Assembly: GCA_030018275.1 (NCBI GenBank)
Contig: JASEGB010000005.1
Span: 1 to 35,858, forward strand
Length of the DNA stretch: 35,858 nucleotides
DNA from: Actinomycetota bacterium
GTDB lineage: Bacteria > Actinomycetota > Aquicultoria > Subteraquimicrobiales > Subteraquimicrobiaceae
Reading direction: 5' to 3'
Under the pieces are notes generated by a model that was not told the origin of the DNA, did no database searches, and saw nothing but the letters and a program-made list of their open reading frames with translations. Position numbers and translations under genes: made by a program. Shown piece after piece: positions 1 through 7,657 of this stretch. The first letter of the stretch is position 1; each line of letters begins with the position of its first letter.

Positions 1-59
1 AATCAAACTCCTTTAAGGGGGTTTGGACTTGACAAAGTTAGTCTTTTCATAGATGAAAA

Positions 60-1284
60 GTGAAGAATACTCCCACTAGTTGCCGGTCACTAAAAAATAT
101 TTTAAATATAGCACTTATCATAGGAGCGGGTTTATTACTCTATAGTGTATTGGTTTTTATTACACCTTCGGTCCAAGATTTTTTTATCCCCTTTATCGTT
201 GGTCTCTTCGTGGGGTTGTTCGTTAAAGATTTGGGGAAGGGAACACTTTTAGGGTTCACAACTGCTTTTATTGGATGTTTTTTGTTTGAATATACACCTA
301 CCTTATTTTACCTCTCATTCATTCCTAAAATCGGTCCCTCTCTCATTCAGGGCTTGATTGCCATATTAGGTAGTGCATTCTCTGTAAAACTTTGTATGGC
401 TGGAAGGCGAAAATTCGTTCTTTATTCATTATTGATTTTCATTCTTTTATCCTTCGTTGTGAATGCTACCATCTTTAATACCTTTGTACTCAAGAGGGTC
501 TCCTTTGAGCCTGCCCCTGAAGGATACGCCTTCGATGGATTCCTTTACCTCAAGACTTTTTACCTTATGAAAAGAGGGCATGGCTACTATCGAGCCTTCG
601 GGATGGCTTTCGATCAAGATCAAAGGTTAACTGGTACTCCTCCAGCCATTTTTGGTTGGCGATTACCGACAATTTTCTGGATTTGGTCAACTCTTTTGCC
701 CGCCAATGGTACCTATCTCAATTATCATAAGCAGTTCGAAAGCGCCCTTTTTGCTCTTCTAGCCGTTTTGACCAGGGAGCTGATGATATTTGTTCCCGTA
801 GCTGGTTTATTGGCTAGTGTCTCATCGAGGGACAGGAAGAGGATAATTATCTGGGTTTTACCTTTGGTGTGCTTCTCAATTTTCTTCATGTTCCATTATT
901 TTTCGGTAAAACCTAAGTTGGTGCACACGCCCTTCAATTTATCTGCGTGGTTGCATGGAGGCTTAGGATTCGTCAAATCCACTCTTGGTTTCGGTTTGAA
1001 CTTTTTTGCAAAAGGGGAAATGCTCAAATTCCTTCTTCTTTTCTTGGCTCTATTCGGTGTCTTAACGCTTCCAAGAAGAGTCGAGAAGATTTTTATGGCT
1101 TTGCCTATTGCTCCCCGTATTTATATTCTTTATCGTGGGTGGTCCCTGGAGAGATTATTGGGGAATTATTATTTATATGCCATTCATTCTCATTTATACC
1201 CCGATGTTCTTTGGAAATCTCTCCCGATATCTTTTATTCAATCCAAAAGTCCATTCCAGTAATGAGGGGGGATGTTCAAATTAA
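60..1284 (+). pseudogene. Frameshifted polytopic membrane protein, GT-C glycosyltransferase-like
   Basis: A GTG at 60 opens a hydrophobic protein of 400 codons with about eight to ten membrane segments. The lumenal-type stretch LTGTPPAIFGWRLP and the RELMIFVPVAG segment resemble polytopic GT-C or PMT-like sugar transferases that use lipid-linked donors. Near the T5 run at 1090-1094 the good reading moves to another frame: the last hydrophobic helix and its tail (WRDYWGIIIYMPF and onward) are read in the frame ending at TAA 1282, while the original frame becomes non-hydrophobic and stops at 1262. The middle also seems short around 705-735, as if helices were lost. It sits directly before a sugar epimerase, which fits a polysaccharide role. 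The frameshift could be a sequencing error. Family assignment is tentative. Confidence 0.5.
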
Positions 1285-2215
1285 AATTTTGGTGACTGGT
1301 GGGGCGGGTTTCATAGGTTCGTATGTTGTCGACGCTTATTTAGCCCAGGGACATGAGGTTATCGTTCTGGATGATCTTTCCACTGGTAAGAAGGAAAATT
1401 TAAATCCATCCGCCAAATTTTATGAGATGGATATTCAGGATGAGAATTTAATCGATGTTTTTGAAAGGGAGCAACCGGAAGTGGTTAATCATCATGCAGC
1501 TCAAATTGATGTCCGAAAGTCGGTGACAGATCCGAAATTCGATGCTCGAGCAAATATCTTGGGGACGATCAATGTTCTTGAGGCCTGTGTGAAATGCAAG
1601 GTGAAAAAGATTATTTTCGCTTCATCGGGTGGCGCTGTCTACGGTGAACCTCAATATCTCCCTGTCGATGAGGTACATCCCAAAAAACCCATCTCCCCCT
1701 ACGGAGTGAGCAAGCTTTCCGGCGAATTTTATATTCAGGCTTACCACGACGTCCATGGGCTTAAATTTACAATCTTACGTTACGGGAATGTCTATGGACC
1801 GCGCCAGGATCCACTTGGAGAGGCGGGCGTTATCGCCATCTTTTGTTCTCAGATGCTTGAAGGCACGCCTCCCAAAATCTTTGGCACGGGTGATCAGCTC
1901 AGGGATTACGTATATGTCGAGGATGTAGTCGAGGCCAACATCATTGCACTATCGGGGGGAGATAATGTGGCGGTAAACATTGGGACGGGAATTGGGACTT
2001 CGGTCAATGAACTTTTCAAGAACTTAAGTAGCATTATTGGTTTTGCCCAAGATCCAATATATTGCCCTCCCCGACCCGGCGAGCTGGATAAGATATTTCT
2101 TGCGCCGGACCTGGCTCGAAAGGAACTCGGTTGGGAACCAACCACGGATATTATGAAAGGTCTGGTGCTTACGATGGATTATTTCAAGAATAGAATTAAA
2201 GTTCGACGAGACTAG
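1262..2215 (+). CDS. NAD-dependent nucleotide-sugar epimerase (UDP-glucose 4-epimerase-like)
   Basis: This is an extended short-chain dehydrogenase of 317 residues. It has the N-terminal Rossmann motif GGAGFIG near residue 13, the SSGGAVYGE segment carrying the catalytic serine region, and the YGVSK catalytic Tyr/Lys pair. The RPGELDK and LGWEPTTDIMKGL stretches are typical of the C-terminal sugar-binding part of GalE/WbpP-type enzymes. Such cytoplasmic enzymes invert C4 of UDP-glucose or UDP-GlcNAc to feed glycan synthesis. The same frame is open far upstream, but homology starts at KILVTGG, so ATG 1262 is chosen. It lacks a clear ribosome site, although GAGGGGGG lies just inside the start. 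Exact substrate is not visible. Confidence 0.88.
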   Translation: MRGDVQIKILVTGGAGFIGSYVVDAYLAQGHEVIVLDDLSTGKKENLNPSAKFYEMDIQDENLIDVFEREQPEVVNHHAAQIDVRKSVTDPKFDARANILGTINVLEACVKCKVKKIIFASSGGAVYGEPQYLPVDEVHPKKPISPYGVSKLSGEFYIQAYHDVHGLKFTILRYGNVYGPRQDPLGEAGVIAIFCSQMLEGTPPKIFGTGDQLRDYVYVEDVVEANIIALSGGDNVAVNIGTGIGTSVNELFKNLSSIIGFAQDPIYCPPRPGELDKIFLAPDLARKELGWEPTTDIMKGLVLTMDYFKNRIKVRRD

Positions 2216-2221
2216 GGCATT

Positions 2222-2476
2222 ATCCCTCTTTAAGGAATCCATCCAAAAAATTTTCTCAGTCTCATTTACGGAGAGAAGTTCTTTGAGCCTTTCTCTTTGA
2301 CAACTTTTGGATTTCCATTTCTTACCCTTCAATCATTCTGGTGGACTGCACCCAGGGCAGACAAACCCCCTTCTTTCTCTAGCAAGATAAATTGTAGTGC
2401 TTCCTCCAACAGTATCTACTTTCTCTGGATACACCTGTGGAAGATTAAGCCAGTTTGCTATAATATCTATAGACAT
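2222..2476 (-). pseudogene. ISL3-like transposase remnant
   Basis: On the minus strand, ATG at 2476 is preceded by a strong GGAGG site and opens MSIDIIANWLNLPQVYPEKV, then a YLARERRGFVCPGC segment like the N-terminal zinc-finger region of ISL3-family transposases. It stops at 2333 after 47 residues. A second frame below it reads QRERLKELLSVNE, which resembles a later ISL3 segment, so most of the gene is deleted. No terminal repeats are visible. It marks past IS activity at the edge of the rearranged polysaccharide block. The family call rests on short stretches only. Confidence 0.5.
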
Positions 2477-2674
2477 CTATTAGCCTCCTTCTCTAAAGAT
2501 TCTTTTCGTTGCCCTTTAGATTCTAGGAGACTTTTAGATGTCTTTTAAATTTTCAAGGTACCTTAGTGGGATCTACCCACTATTTTTGGAGAAGAGCCTT
2601 TAAATTCTAAACAAATCTTTAAGTTTTATCCCTGCCTGGCTCTTTTTGCTCCTAGCCGAATAAAAATAAGGAAT

Positions 2675-2735
2675 AGAAAATGGCTAAACTAAAGGTTTTG
2701 ACGGTCTTTGGCACGAGACCAGAAGCCATCAAACT
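2675..2735 (+). repeat. 61-bp direct repeat, copy 1 (5' end of wecB)
   Basis: Bases 2675-2735 recur at 4063-4123 with two mismatches by eye. The repeat starts six bases before the wecB ATG and ends at codon 19. The copies are 1388 bp apart and bracket the HEPN-like/MNT cassette. Confidence 0.9.
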
Positions 2736-2751
2736 CACCTTAGTTTATTAA
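2680..2751 (+). pseudogene. wecB 5' fragment (UDP-GlcNAc 2-epimerase), copy 1
   Basis: ATG 2680 encodes 23 residues beginning MAKLKVLTVFGTRPEAIKL, the highly recognisable N-terminus of UDP-N-acetylglucosamine 2-epimerase. It then stops at TAA 2749. The full enzyme is about 370 residues, so only the first 5% remains. Nothing resembling the rest of WecB follows. Instead the paired palindromes at 2777-2836 begin 26 bases later, so the gene was cut at the border of the HEPN-like/MNT cassette. Confidence 0.85.
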
Positions 2752-2776
2752 CTTCCAAACTAGGCCGCCACGAGAA

Positions 2777-2836
2777 TTCTGTTATATTTATACAGAAAAT
2801 GGAGTTTGCCCCTTGTTCTGTTGTTTTGTTACAGAA
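2777..2836 (+). repeat. Left pair of TTCTGT-N9-ACAGAA palindromes
   Basis: Two perfect TTCTGT-N9-ACAGAA palindromes lie at 2777-2797 and 2816-2836, with a 39-bp start-to-start spacing. The same pair with the same spacing occurs at 3888-3947 on the far side of the cassette. In inverted alignment the two 60-bp blocks share both hexamers of both palindromes plus flanking bases. They could be operators, recombination sites or terminal inverted repeats. Confidence 0.85.
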
Positions 2837-2903
2837 AAAATGGTAAGCTATCACCGAACAGAGAAATTTTACCTCAATAAATTAAAAGGAACGGAATTTT
2901 TAA

Positions 2904-3251
2904 ATGAAAGCTGATGCACATTTGGCAAAGGCTAGAGAAATTCAGGCAAGTATCAATGTTCTTAAAATGAATGGAGCTGAACAACATGTTGTGAGCATTG
3001 TGGAAATGGTTTACGGCGTGGCCCAACATCTTATCTCCTACGGGATGGAGCAAAAATATGGCAAGCATTTAGATAGTCATGTGGGGTTACCTCGAGAGCT
3101 GCGGCTTTTGGATGAAGATGAAATTGCCCAAAAATTTGAGCGCTTGGATACTCTTCGGTATGGTCGGTGGTACGGTAAGCAAGGAAATGGCAAGATAGTC
3201 AAGGAATGTCTAAAGCTTCTTTCGGATATTGAAAGGTGGGCTATAAAGTGA
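2904..3251 (+). CDS. Small helical protein paired with a nucleotidyltransferase (HEPN-like)
   Basis: This 115-residue protein is predicted mostly helical and ends GKIVKECLKLLSDIERWAIK. Its gene overlaps a minimal nucleotidyltransferase by four bases (GTGA), the arrangement of HEPN/MNT pairs. A central segment (VYGVAQHLISY, then HVGLPRELRLL) is compatible with a HEPN helical bundle. The usual HEPN RNase motif R-X4-6-H is not seen. The nearest conserved-looking stretch is RYGRWYGKQGNG near residue 85. It may therefore be a divergent or catalytically inactive partner. ATG 2904 follows AAAAGGAACGG. The cassette is bracketed by palindrome pairs, suggesting autoregulation or mobility. Function as toxin or target adaptor is inferred from context. 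Confidence 0.6.
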   Translation: MKADAHLAKAREIQASINVLKMNGAEQHVVSIVEMVYGVAQHLISYGMEQKYGKHLDSHVGLPRELRLLDEDEIAQKFERLDTLRYGRWYGKQGNGKIVKECLKLLSDIERWAIK

Positions 3252-3886
3252 TTCCTGAAGCTTTCCGGCCAGTAATTATAGACTTTGTTTCGGAAGCGGA
3301 AAATATTCCACACTTAATTTGTGCTGTTCTCTTCGGCTCTGTTCTTACAGGAGAGATCTCCAAGAAGAGTGACATTGATATCCTTCTCCTTTTCGATACA
3401 GACCATGACCCTGCAATTGGGAAGGAAGCTGAGCTTTCACACCAAATAGCCTCCAAAATCTTGAAAAAATATGACTTTCCAAACTCATTCTCTTTTGTGT
3501 TTGTTAATATCAGTGATATTTCGGAGACAGATAGTACCTTCCTTTGGGAGGTAGCCCGAAGCGGCATCATTATTTGGGCTCCTGCCAGAATGGAATTACT
3601 GCGAACTCCCCATGCAGGTTTGGAACCTCAAGTGCTTGTTTTATATTCAATGAAGGGACTTAAAAGTAAGGACAAAGTGGCTTTGAATCGAGCCTTGTTT
3701 GGGTACAGAGTAGAAAAAACCATAAAAGAGAGAAAATATATAAGTCAAAGAGAGGGAATAGTCTCCAAAAAAGGGAGAAAATTAGGACCAGGCGCGGTGC
3801 TCCTGCCGGCGCAGGCTTTGGAGGAAATCATCAAATTACTTAAGGCCCGCAGGGCTCAGTTTTCTTACATAAAACTGTGGATTTAA
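3248..3886 (+). CDS. MNT-type nucleotidyltransferase of a HEPN-like/MNT pair
   Basis: The N-terminal half is a pol-beta-fold minimal nucleotidyltransferase. LFGSVLTGEISKKSDIDILL contains the signature GS-X10-DXD that binds metal and NTP. The C-terminal half, roughly residues 125-212, has a basic section with YSMKGLKSKDKVALNRALFG followed by GRKLGPGAVLLP. It may form a small nucleic-acid-binding or winged-helix-like domain. GTG 3248 is chosen because it overlaps the upstream stop as GTGA and has AAAGGTGGG seven bases before it; GTG 3236 is a possible alternative. By analogy with MntA it may adenylylate or otherwise neutralise its partner. The DXD residues are intact. Confidence 0.75.
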   Translation: MIPEAFRPVIIDFVSEAENIPHLICAVLFGSVLTGEISKKSDIDILLLFDTDHDPAIGKEAELSHQIASKILKKYDFPNSFSFVFVNISDISETDSTFLWEVARSGIIIWAPARMELLRTPHAGLEPQVLVLYSMKGLKSKDKVALNRALFGYRVEKTIKERKYISQREGIVSKKGRKLGPGAVLLPAQALEEIIKLLKARRAQFSYIKLWI

Positions 3887-3887
3887 G

Positions 3888-3947
3888 TTCTGTTACAAAA
3901 AGACAGAAACCAAGAAATTTACTATTTTCTGTTTTATAGTAACAGAA
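3888..3947 (+). repeat. Right pair of TTCTGT-N9-ACAGAA palindromes
   Basis: Perfect palindromes lie at 3888-3908 and 3927-3947, again 39 bp apart. The first starts within two bases of the MNT stop codon. This position makes a simple promoter operator unlikely for this copy unless it controls something downstream. Confidence 0.85.
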
Positions 3948-4062
3948 AGGAAGGCTTTCTGGCGTATAAGGCGGAATGGGAAATTAGGAACTAGTAAACT
4001 AGAGTTTGTAAAAATGCGAGATTTCAAACTCAGGTAATAATTTGCCTATAAATTTTTGGGAG

Positions 4063-4123
4063 AGAAAATGGCTAAACTAAAGGTTTTGACGGTCTTTGGC
4101 ACTAGACCAGAAGCCATAAAACT
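4063..4123 (+). repeat. 61-bp direct repeat, copy 2 (5' end of wecB)
   Basis: This is the second copy of the 2675-2735 sequence, with two mismatches. Here the reading continues two to five codons further into wecB before breaking. Confidence 0.9.
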
Positions 4124-4214
4124 TGCACCGGTGATCCCCCATACTATGACCTTGACATCATGCAACCCGAGCAAGAATTATTTGATATCGCTACAAAATC
4201 GCTTGCTGGTCTAA
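4068..4214 (+). pseudogene. wecB remnant with internal deletion, copy 2
   Basis: ATG 4068 (GGGAGA before it) gives MAKLKVLTVFGTRPEAIKLA plus PVI, the UDP-GlcNAc 2-epimerase N-terminus. From 4142, in another frame, the sequence reads YYDLDIMQPEQELFDIATKS, which belongs about 35 residues further along in WecB. An internal deletion has therefore joined two parts of the gene out of frame. The remaining 300 or so residues are missing and a GT4 tail follows at once. Confidence 0.8.
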
Positions 4215-4529
4215 AGCAATCTTGCAGACCTTTTTGTATTTCCCTCGTTGTATGAAGGTTTTGGGCTTCCTCCCCTTGAAGCAATGGCTTGTGGTACACC
4301 TGTCGTCGCTTCAAACACATCAGCTTTACCTGAAGCAATAGGAGATGCAGGCATAATGGTAAATCCAAAGGACACAGAGGCACTAGCTCAAGCTATGATT
4401 AGAGTTCTCTCAGATCAGACCCTTCAGAAAGAAATGGTTTCAAAAGGACTTGAGAGAGTGAAAATATTTTCCTGGGAAAAGACAGCCAAGGAAACTCTTA
4501 AAGTTTACGAAGAGTCCTGTAAGAGTTGA
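4215..4529 (+). pseudogene. GT4 glycosyltransferase C-terminal fragment
   Basis: After TAA 4212 the frame reads [20 protein letters not shown] and continues to a normal GT4 C-terminus at 4529, about 104 residues. The E-X7-E nucleotide-sugar binding motif (EGFGLPPLE) is present, but the acceptor-binding N-terminal domain and half of the donor domain are missing. It is joined directly to the wecB remnant. A TTG at 4248 could start a peptide of 93 residues, but it would lack the catalytic fold. It closely resembles the tail of the intact GT4 gene that begins seven bases later. Confidence 0.85.
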
Positions 4530-4535
4530 TTAGAT

Positions 4536-5672
4536 ATGAGAATAGGGATTGATGTATCGCCAGCGGTGCATCAACAAGCAGGGGTAGGTAGATACACTCA
4601 AGAGCTGGTAAAACATCTTTTAAAAATAGATAATGAGAATGAATACGTACTTTTCTACTACTATTCTGGAAAAGACCCCAGACCTTTCGCTGAATTTCCT
4701 AACGTTCGGCTCAGGCCCAAGTGCATCCCGGGAAGAGCTATAAGGCTAGGGTTCTTCGCTTTACATAAACTTCATCTAAATGCAAACTTCCTTATAGGAG
4801 ATGTAGACATTTTTCACTCGCCAGATTGTGTTTTGCCCCCCTTAAGCTTTAAATCTATTCTAACTATCCATGACTTAACCTTTCTCCTATATCCCCAGTA
4901 TTATACTTGGCTAAATCGAACTCATCTTAACACTATGACTCCTCTTTCTGCCAAAAAGGCACTTAAAATCACCGCCGATTCTAAAAACACTAAACGAGAT
5001 GCCATCAACTTACTTAAGGTACCCAGTTCAAAGGTGGAGACAGTGTACCCAGGAATAGATGAAAGATTTAAACCTGCAAAAGATAAGAAATTAAGGGCTT
5101 TCAAGCTCAAGTATCAACTCCCCGATAAATATATACTTTTTGTGGGGACTCTCGAACCTAGAAAGAATGTTATTACGCTAATTGATGCGTTCTATAAATT
5201 GAAAGAATCAGAAAGTTTCAAATACAAATTGGTGATCACTGGCAGAAAGGGATGGCTATATAAAAATATTTTTCGAGAAATACACAAGCTTAATATGTCA
5301 AATAAAGTTAAATTTACTGACTTCATCCCAGACGAAGAGCTGCCTACTCTCTACAGCGGTGGAGATTTATTTGTCTATCCTTCTCTCTACGAGGGATTTG
5401 GTCTTCCTCCCTTGGAGGCAATGGCTTGTGGTACCCCAGTTATCACATCAGATACATCGTCTCTCCCTGAAGTGATAGGAGATGCAGGAATTCTCATTAA
5501 CCCCGAAGATACGCAGGAACTCGCCAATCGAATGAGGAAAGTGCTCACTGACTCAGAACTACGTAAGGAGTTATCCCGAAAAGGATTGGAACGAGCAAAG
5601 CAATTTTCCTGGGAGAAAACAGCTCGCCAGACTCTTGATTTATACAGAGAAGTCGCCGAGGAGAAGATATGA
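4536..5672 (+). CDS. GT4-family glycosyltransferase
   Basis: This is a complete 378-residue retaining glycosyltransferase of the GT-B fold. The N-terminal acceptor domain opens MRIGIDVSPAVHQQAGVGRY, the donor domain starts near KYILFVGTLEPRKN (residue 200), and the E-X7-E motif is in [27 protein letters not shown] follows, as in mannosyl- and rhamnosyltransferases of this family. It acts on the cytoplasmic face, adding a sugar to a lipid-linked glycan. The stop overlaps the ATG of the next GT4 fragment (ATGA), so the two were one operon. No strong ribosome site precedes ATG 4536. Donor and acceptor sugars cannot be read from the sequence. Confidence 0.93.
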   Translation: MRIGIDVSPAVHQQAGVGRYTQELVKHLLKIDNENEYVLFYYYSGKDPRPFAEFPNVRLRPKCIPGRAIRLGFFALHKLHLNANFLIGDVDIFHSPDCVLPPLSFKSILTIHDLTFLLYPQYYTWLNRTHLNTMTPLSAKKALKITADSKNTKRDAINLLKVPSSKVETVYPGIDERFKPAKDKKLRAFKLKYQLPDKYILFVGTLEPRKNVITLIDAFYKLKESESFKYKLVITGRKGWLYKNIFREIHKLNMSNKVKFTDFIPDEELPTLYSGGDLFVYPSLYEGFGLPPLEAMACGTPVITSDTSSLPEVIGDAGILINPEDTQELANRMRKVLTDSELRKELSRKGLERAKQFSWEKTARQTLDLYREVAEEKI

Positions 5673-5842
5673 AAATAGGAATAGATGCTCGGATGATAGA
5701 TTGGGCTGGGGTAGGGAAATATACCTTAAACCTTCTAAAATCCCTGGCTCAACTAGATTCAGAGAACGAATACATTATTTTCTCTAATCAAGAAAGCGAA
5801 GAGCTTATCCCAGAAGCTCCTAACTTTCATAAAAAAGGGTAA
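5669..5842 (+). pseudogene. GT4 glycosyltransferase N-terminal fragment
   Basis: ATG 5669 overlaps the previous stop and encodes MKIGIDARMIDWAGVGKYTL and onward, 57 residues, before TAA 5840. It matches the start of the intact GT4 gene at 7658 (same IGIDAR, IDWAGVG and NEY landmarks), diverged as a paralogue. The remaining 310 or so residues are missing, and two toxin-antitoxin modules occupy the space up to the intact paralogue. Confidence 0.85.
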
Positions 5843-6013
5843 ATATCCCTCTTACCTCACCACTTTACTAACCCTTTTGGATAAGAAAACTTTCTAATGA
5901 GGTGAACTGGTTAATAGGTGACTGGAAACAAGTAAATGGTAGGGGAGCAGGATGTCGGATGAGAGACGTCGATGTCCAAAGTCCAAAGTCTAATAGAAAA
6001 TGTAATCTTTTTC

Positions 6014-6050
6014 TGTAATACATTGAATTGTAATACATTTTATCGTAATA
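6014..6050 (+). promoter_or_regulatory. Direct repeats upstream of Phd/RelE module (likely antitoxin operator)
   Basis: The 11-mer TGTAATACATT occurs at 6014-6024 and 6029-6039, 15 bp apart, and a partial third copy (CGTAATATTT) follows at 6043. They lie 22-58 bases before the antitoxin start. Phd/YefM-type antitoxins usually repress their own operon by binding repeated sites at this position. That role is inferred. Confidence 0.55.
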
Positions 6051-6071
6051 TTTATAGCTGAGGTGATAGAA

Positions 6072-6338
6072 ATGGAGAAAACACTACCTATTTCACTTGC
6101 TCGTCCTCAATTAACTCGGTTAATTGCAGAACTTGAGAAAGGCGGTGAACCTATTAAAATCACTCATCGAGGAAGGGTAGAAGCAGTTCTCATTGGTGCT
6201 GAAGACTATGATAGCTTGATAGAAACGCTTGAGATTTTGAGTGACCCTGAGGCAATGGAAGCTATTAAGGAAAGTGAAAAAGACATAAAAGCTGGGCGGC
6301 TTCATCCCCACAAAGAAGTTTTCAAAACAAAAAAATGA
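6072..6338 (+). CDS. Phd/YefM-family antitoxin
   Basis: This is an 88-residue protein. Residues 1-55 have the Phd/YefM pattern: ISLARPQLTRLIAELEKG, then a beta hairpin (PIKITHRGRVEAVLIGAEDY). An acidic helix for toxin binding follows (LSDPEAMEAIKESEKDIKAG). ATG 6072 is chosen over GTG 6063 because GAGGTGA sits just upstream and homology begins at MEKT. The gene overlaps the toxin start by four bases (ATGA), the classical antitoxin-toxin order. It should bind DNA as a dimer, repress the pair and neutralise the toxin. Confidence 0.9.
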   Translation: MEKTLPISLARPQLTRLIAELEKGGEPIKITHRGRVEAVLIGAEDYDSLIETLEILSDPEAMEAIKESEKDIKAGRLHPHKEVFKTKK

Positions 6339-6595
6339 ACTACGAGTTACTTTACACAGCCAGAGCTAAAAAAGATATTAAAAAGCTCAACAGCCAGTTC
6401 CTTGATAGACTAGAAAGAGGCCTTCTCGCAATAGGTGAAGATCCAGCTAGAGGTAAGCCATTAACTGGTAGCTTAAGGGGGTTGTGGTCTTATCGTATTG
6501 GTAAGTGTCGTGTAATCTACCATCCAATAAAAAAAGAAGGGATTGTAATAATCGAGCACGTAGGTTACCGTAAAGAGATTTACAAGAAACGATAA
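6335..6595 (+). CDS. RelE/ParE-superfamily toxin
   Basis: This 86-residue protein begins MNYELLYTARAKKDIKKL and has the RelE/ParE core LRGLWSYRIGKCRVIYHP and VGYRKEIYKKR. These give the basic strands and C-terminal Tyr/Arg/Lys residues typical of ribosome-dependent mRNA interferases such as RelE and YoeB. Length and order match a complete toxin. It overlaps its antitoxin by four bases. RelE-like cleavage of mRNA in the ribosomal A site is the likely role, but ParE-type gyrase poisoning cannot be excluded from sequence alone. Confidence 0.9.
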   Translation: MNYELLYTARAKKDIKKLNSQFLDRLERGLLAIGEDPARGKPLTGSLRGLWSYRIGKCRVIYHPIKKEGIVIIEHVGYRKEIYKKR

Positions 6596-6782
6596 TTAAC
6601 AAATTTGTCAATTATCATGGAACAGGTCTTCCTCTCGCCTTTAGTGTAAAAGTTGAAATCTCAAGAAGAATAACCCCCTTAAGATACGAGTTGAAGCTCA
6701 TCACTAGCCCAACCACTAATCTGCAAGTTCTTATTAATGTCCAAACATAAATACTTACCCCAAAATTCTGGAGGAGGAGAAT

Positions 6783-7241
6783 ATGATTAAATTTAAAAAA
6801 ATAGAGCATGATCCAAGAGGGTTTTTCCCAGAGCTCATTGAAATGTTCAAGCAAGATGAAGAGGTCATAGCGGTTTATCTTTTCGGCTCGTATGCTACAG
6901 GGAATATTGGTCCTTTAAGTGATGTGGATATAGCAGTTTTATTGAATCCGAAGTTTCCCTCCGAATCTTATTTTGACAAAGAACTTGATTTGCTTTTGAA
7001 GACAAGCCACATTTTAAGGACAGATGAAGTCAATTTGGTCATTCTCAACCGCGCTCCTTTCTCCCTTGCCTATGGCATCTTTAGCGAAAACAAATTGCTT
7101 TTTTGCCGAAATGATCTGGAAAGAGTTAAATTCGAGACCAAAATAGTCGATGGATATCTGGATTTTAAACCACTTTTAGAGGAGAACTATCGCTATCTTT
7201 ATCGTCGCGTTAAGGAGGGGAAGTTCGGTGTTAAATCTTGA
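6783..7241 (+). CDS. mntA: MntA-type adenylyltransferase antitoxin
   Basis: This is a 152-residue minimal nucleotidyltransferase with the exact GS-X10-DXD signature in LFGSYATGNIGPLSDVDIAV. The C-terminal helix-rich part (YLDFKPLLEENYRYLYRRV) is usual for MntA. In type VII toxin-antitoxin systems MntA transfers AMP groups to a tyrosine of HepT and silences its RNase. GGAGGAGGAGAA precedes ATG 6783. The 3' end overlaps the next gene by 14 bases, so translation is coupled. The key Asp pair is intact. Confidence 0.88.
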   Translation: MIKFKKIEHDPRGFFPELIEMFKQDEEVIAVYLFGSYATGNIGPLSDVDIAVLLNPKFPSESYFDKELDLLLKTSHILRTDEVNLVILNRAPFSLAYGIFSENKLLFCRNDLERVKFETKIVDGYLDFKPLLEENYRYLYRRVKEGKFGVKS

Positions 7242-7650
7242 GATCGTCAATTCTCGTCTCAAAAGACTGGAGAAATGTGTCCAGAGGCTCAAATCAGTGG
7301 CGATGGTGGATAAGGAAAGATTTCTAGGAGATGAAGACCTCCAAGATAAAGCAGAGCGCAATTTCCACATCGCCATCGAGTGCTGTTTGGATATTGGAAA
7401 CCATATCATATCCGCCTTAGGCTTTAGAGCGCCCAAAAATTATGGGGACATTTTTAAAGTGCTTGGAGAGGAGAAAATTTTACCGGAGGAATTTTCTAAA
7501 ACTCTAGGAAAAATGGCGGGTTTCCGGAACATTTTAGTCCACGATTATCTTGAAATAGACCTAGGGGAAGTTTATAAGAATTTACAAAAATTGGAGGATT
7601 TTATCGTATTTGTACAGTACATTTTAGAGTTTATCGAAAAAGAGAGATAG
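7228..7650 (+). CDS. hepT: HepT-type HEPN RNase toxin
   Basis: This 140-residue all-helical HEPN protein carries RNILVHDY near residue 107, which is the R-X4-H-X-Y motif. Arg and His form the RNase site, and the Tyr is the residue adenylylated by MntA in characterised systems. GTG 7228 has AAGGAGGGG six bases upstream and overlaps mntA. Together with MntA this is a complete type VII toxin-antitoxin pair. It ends eight bases before the next GT4 gene, so it now lies within a glycan operon. Confidence 0.9.
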   Translation: MLNLEIVNSRLKRLEKCVQRLKSVAMVDKERFLGDEDLQDKAERNFHIAIECCLDIGNHIISALGFRAPKNYGDIFKVLGEEKILPEEFSKTLGKMAGFRNILVHDYLEIDLGEVYKNLQKLEDFIVFVQYILEFIEKER

Positions 7651-7657
7651 AGGGAAA

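Noticed and set aside
29-57. TTGACA at 29-34 as a promoter for the first gene
   Set aside because: No acceptable -10 box follows at 16-18 bp, and the start codon is only about 25 bp downstream.
2777-3947. TTCTGT-N9-ACAGAA as SOS (LexA) boxes
   Set aside because: The enterobacterial box is CTGT-N8-ACAG. Here the spacer is nine bases in all four copies, and no SOS gene is adjacent.
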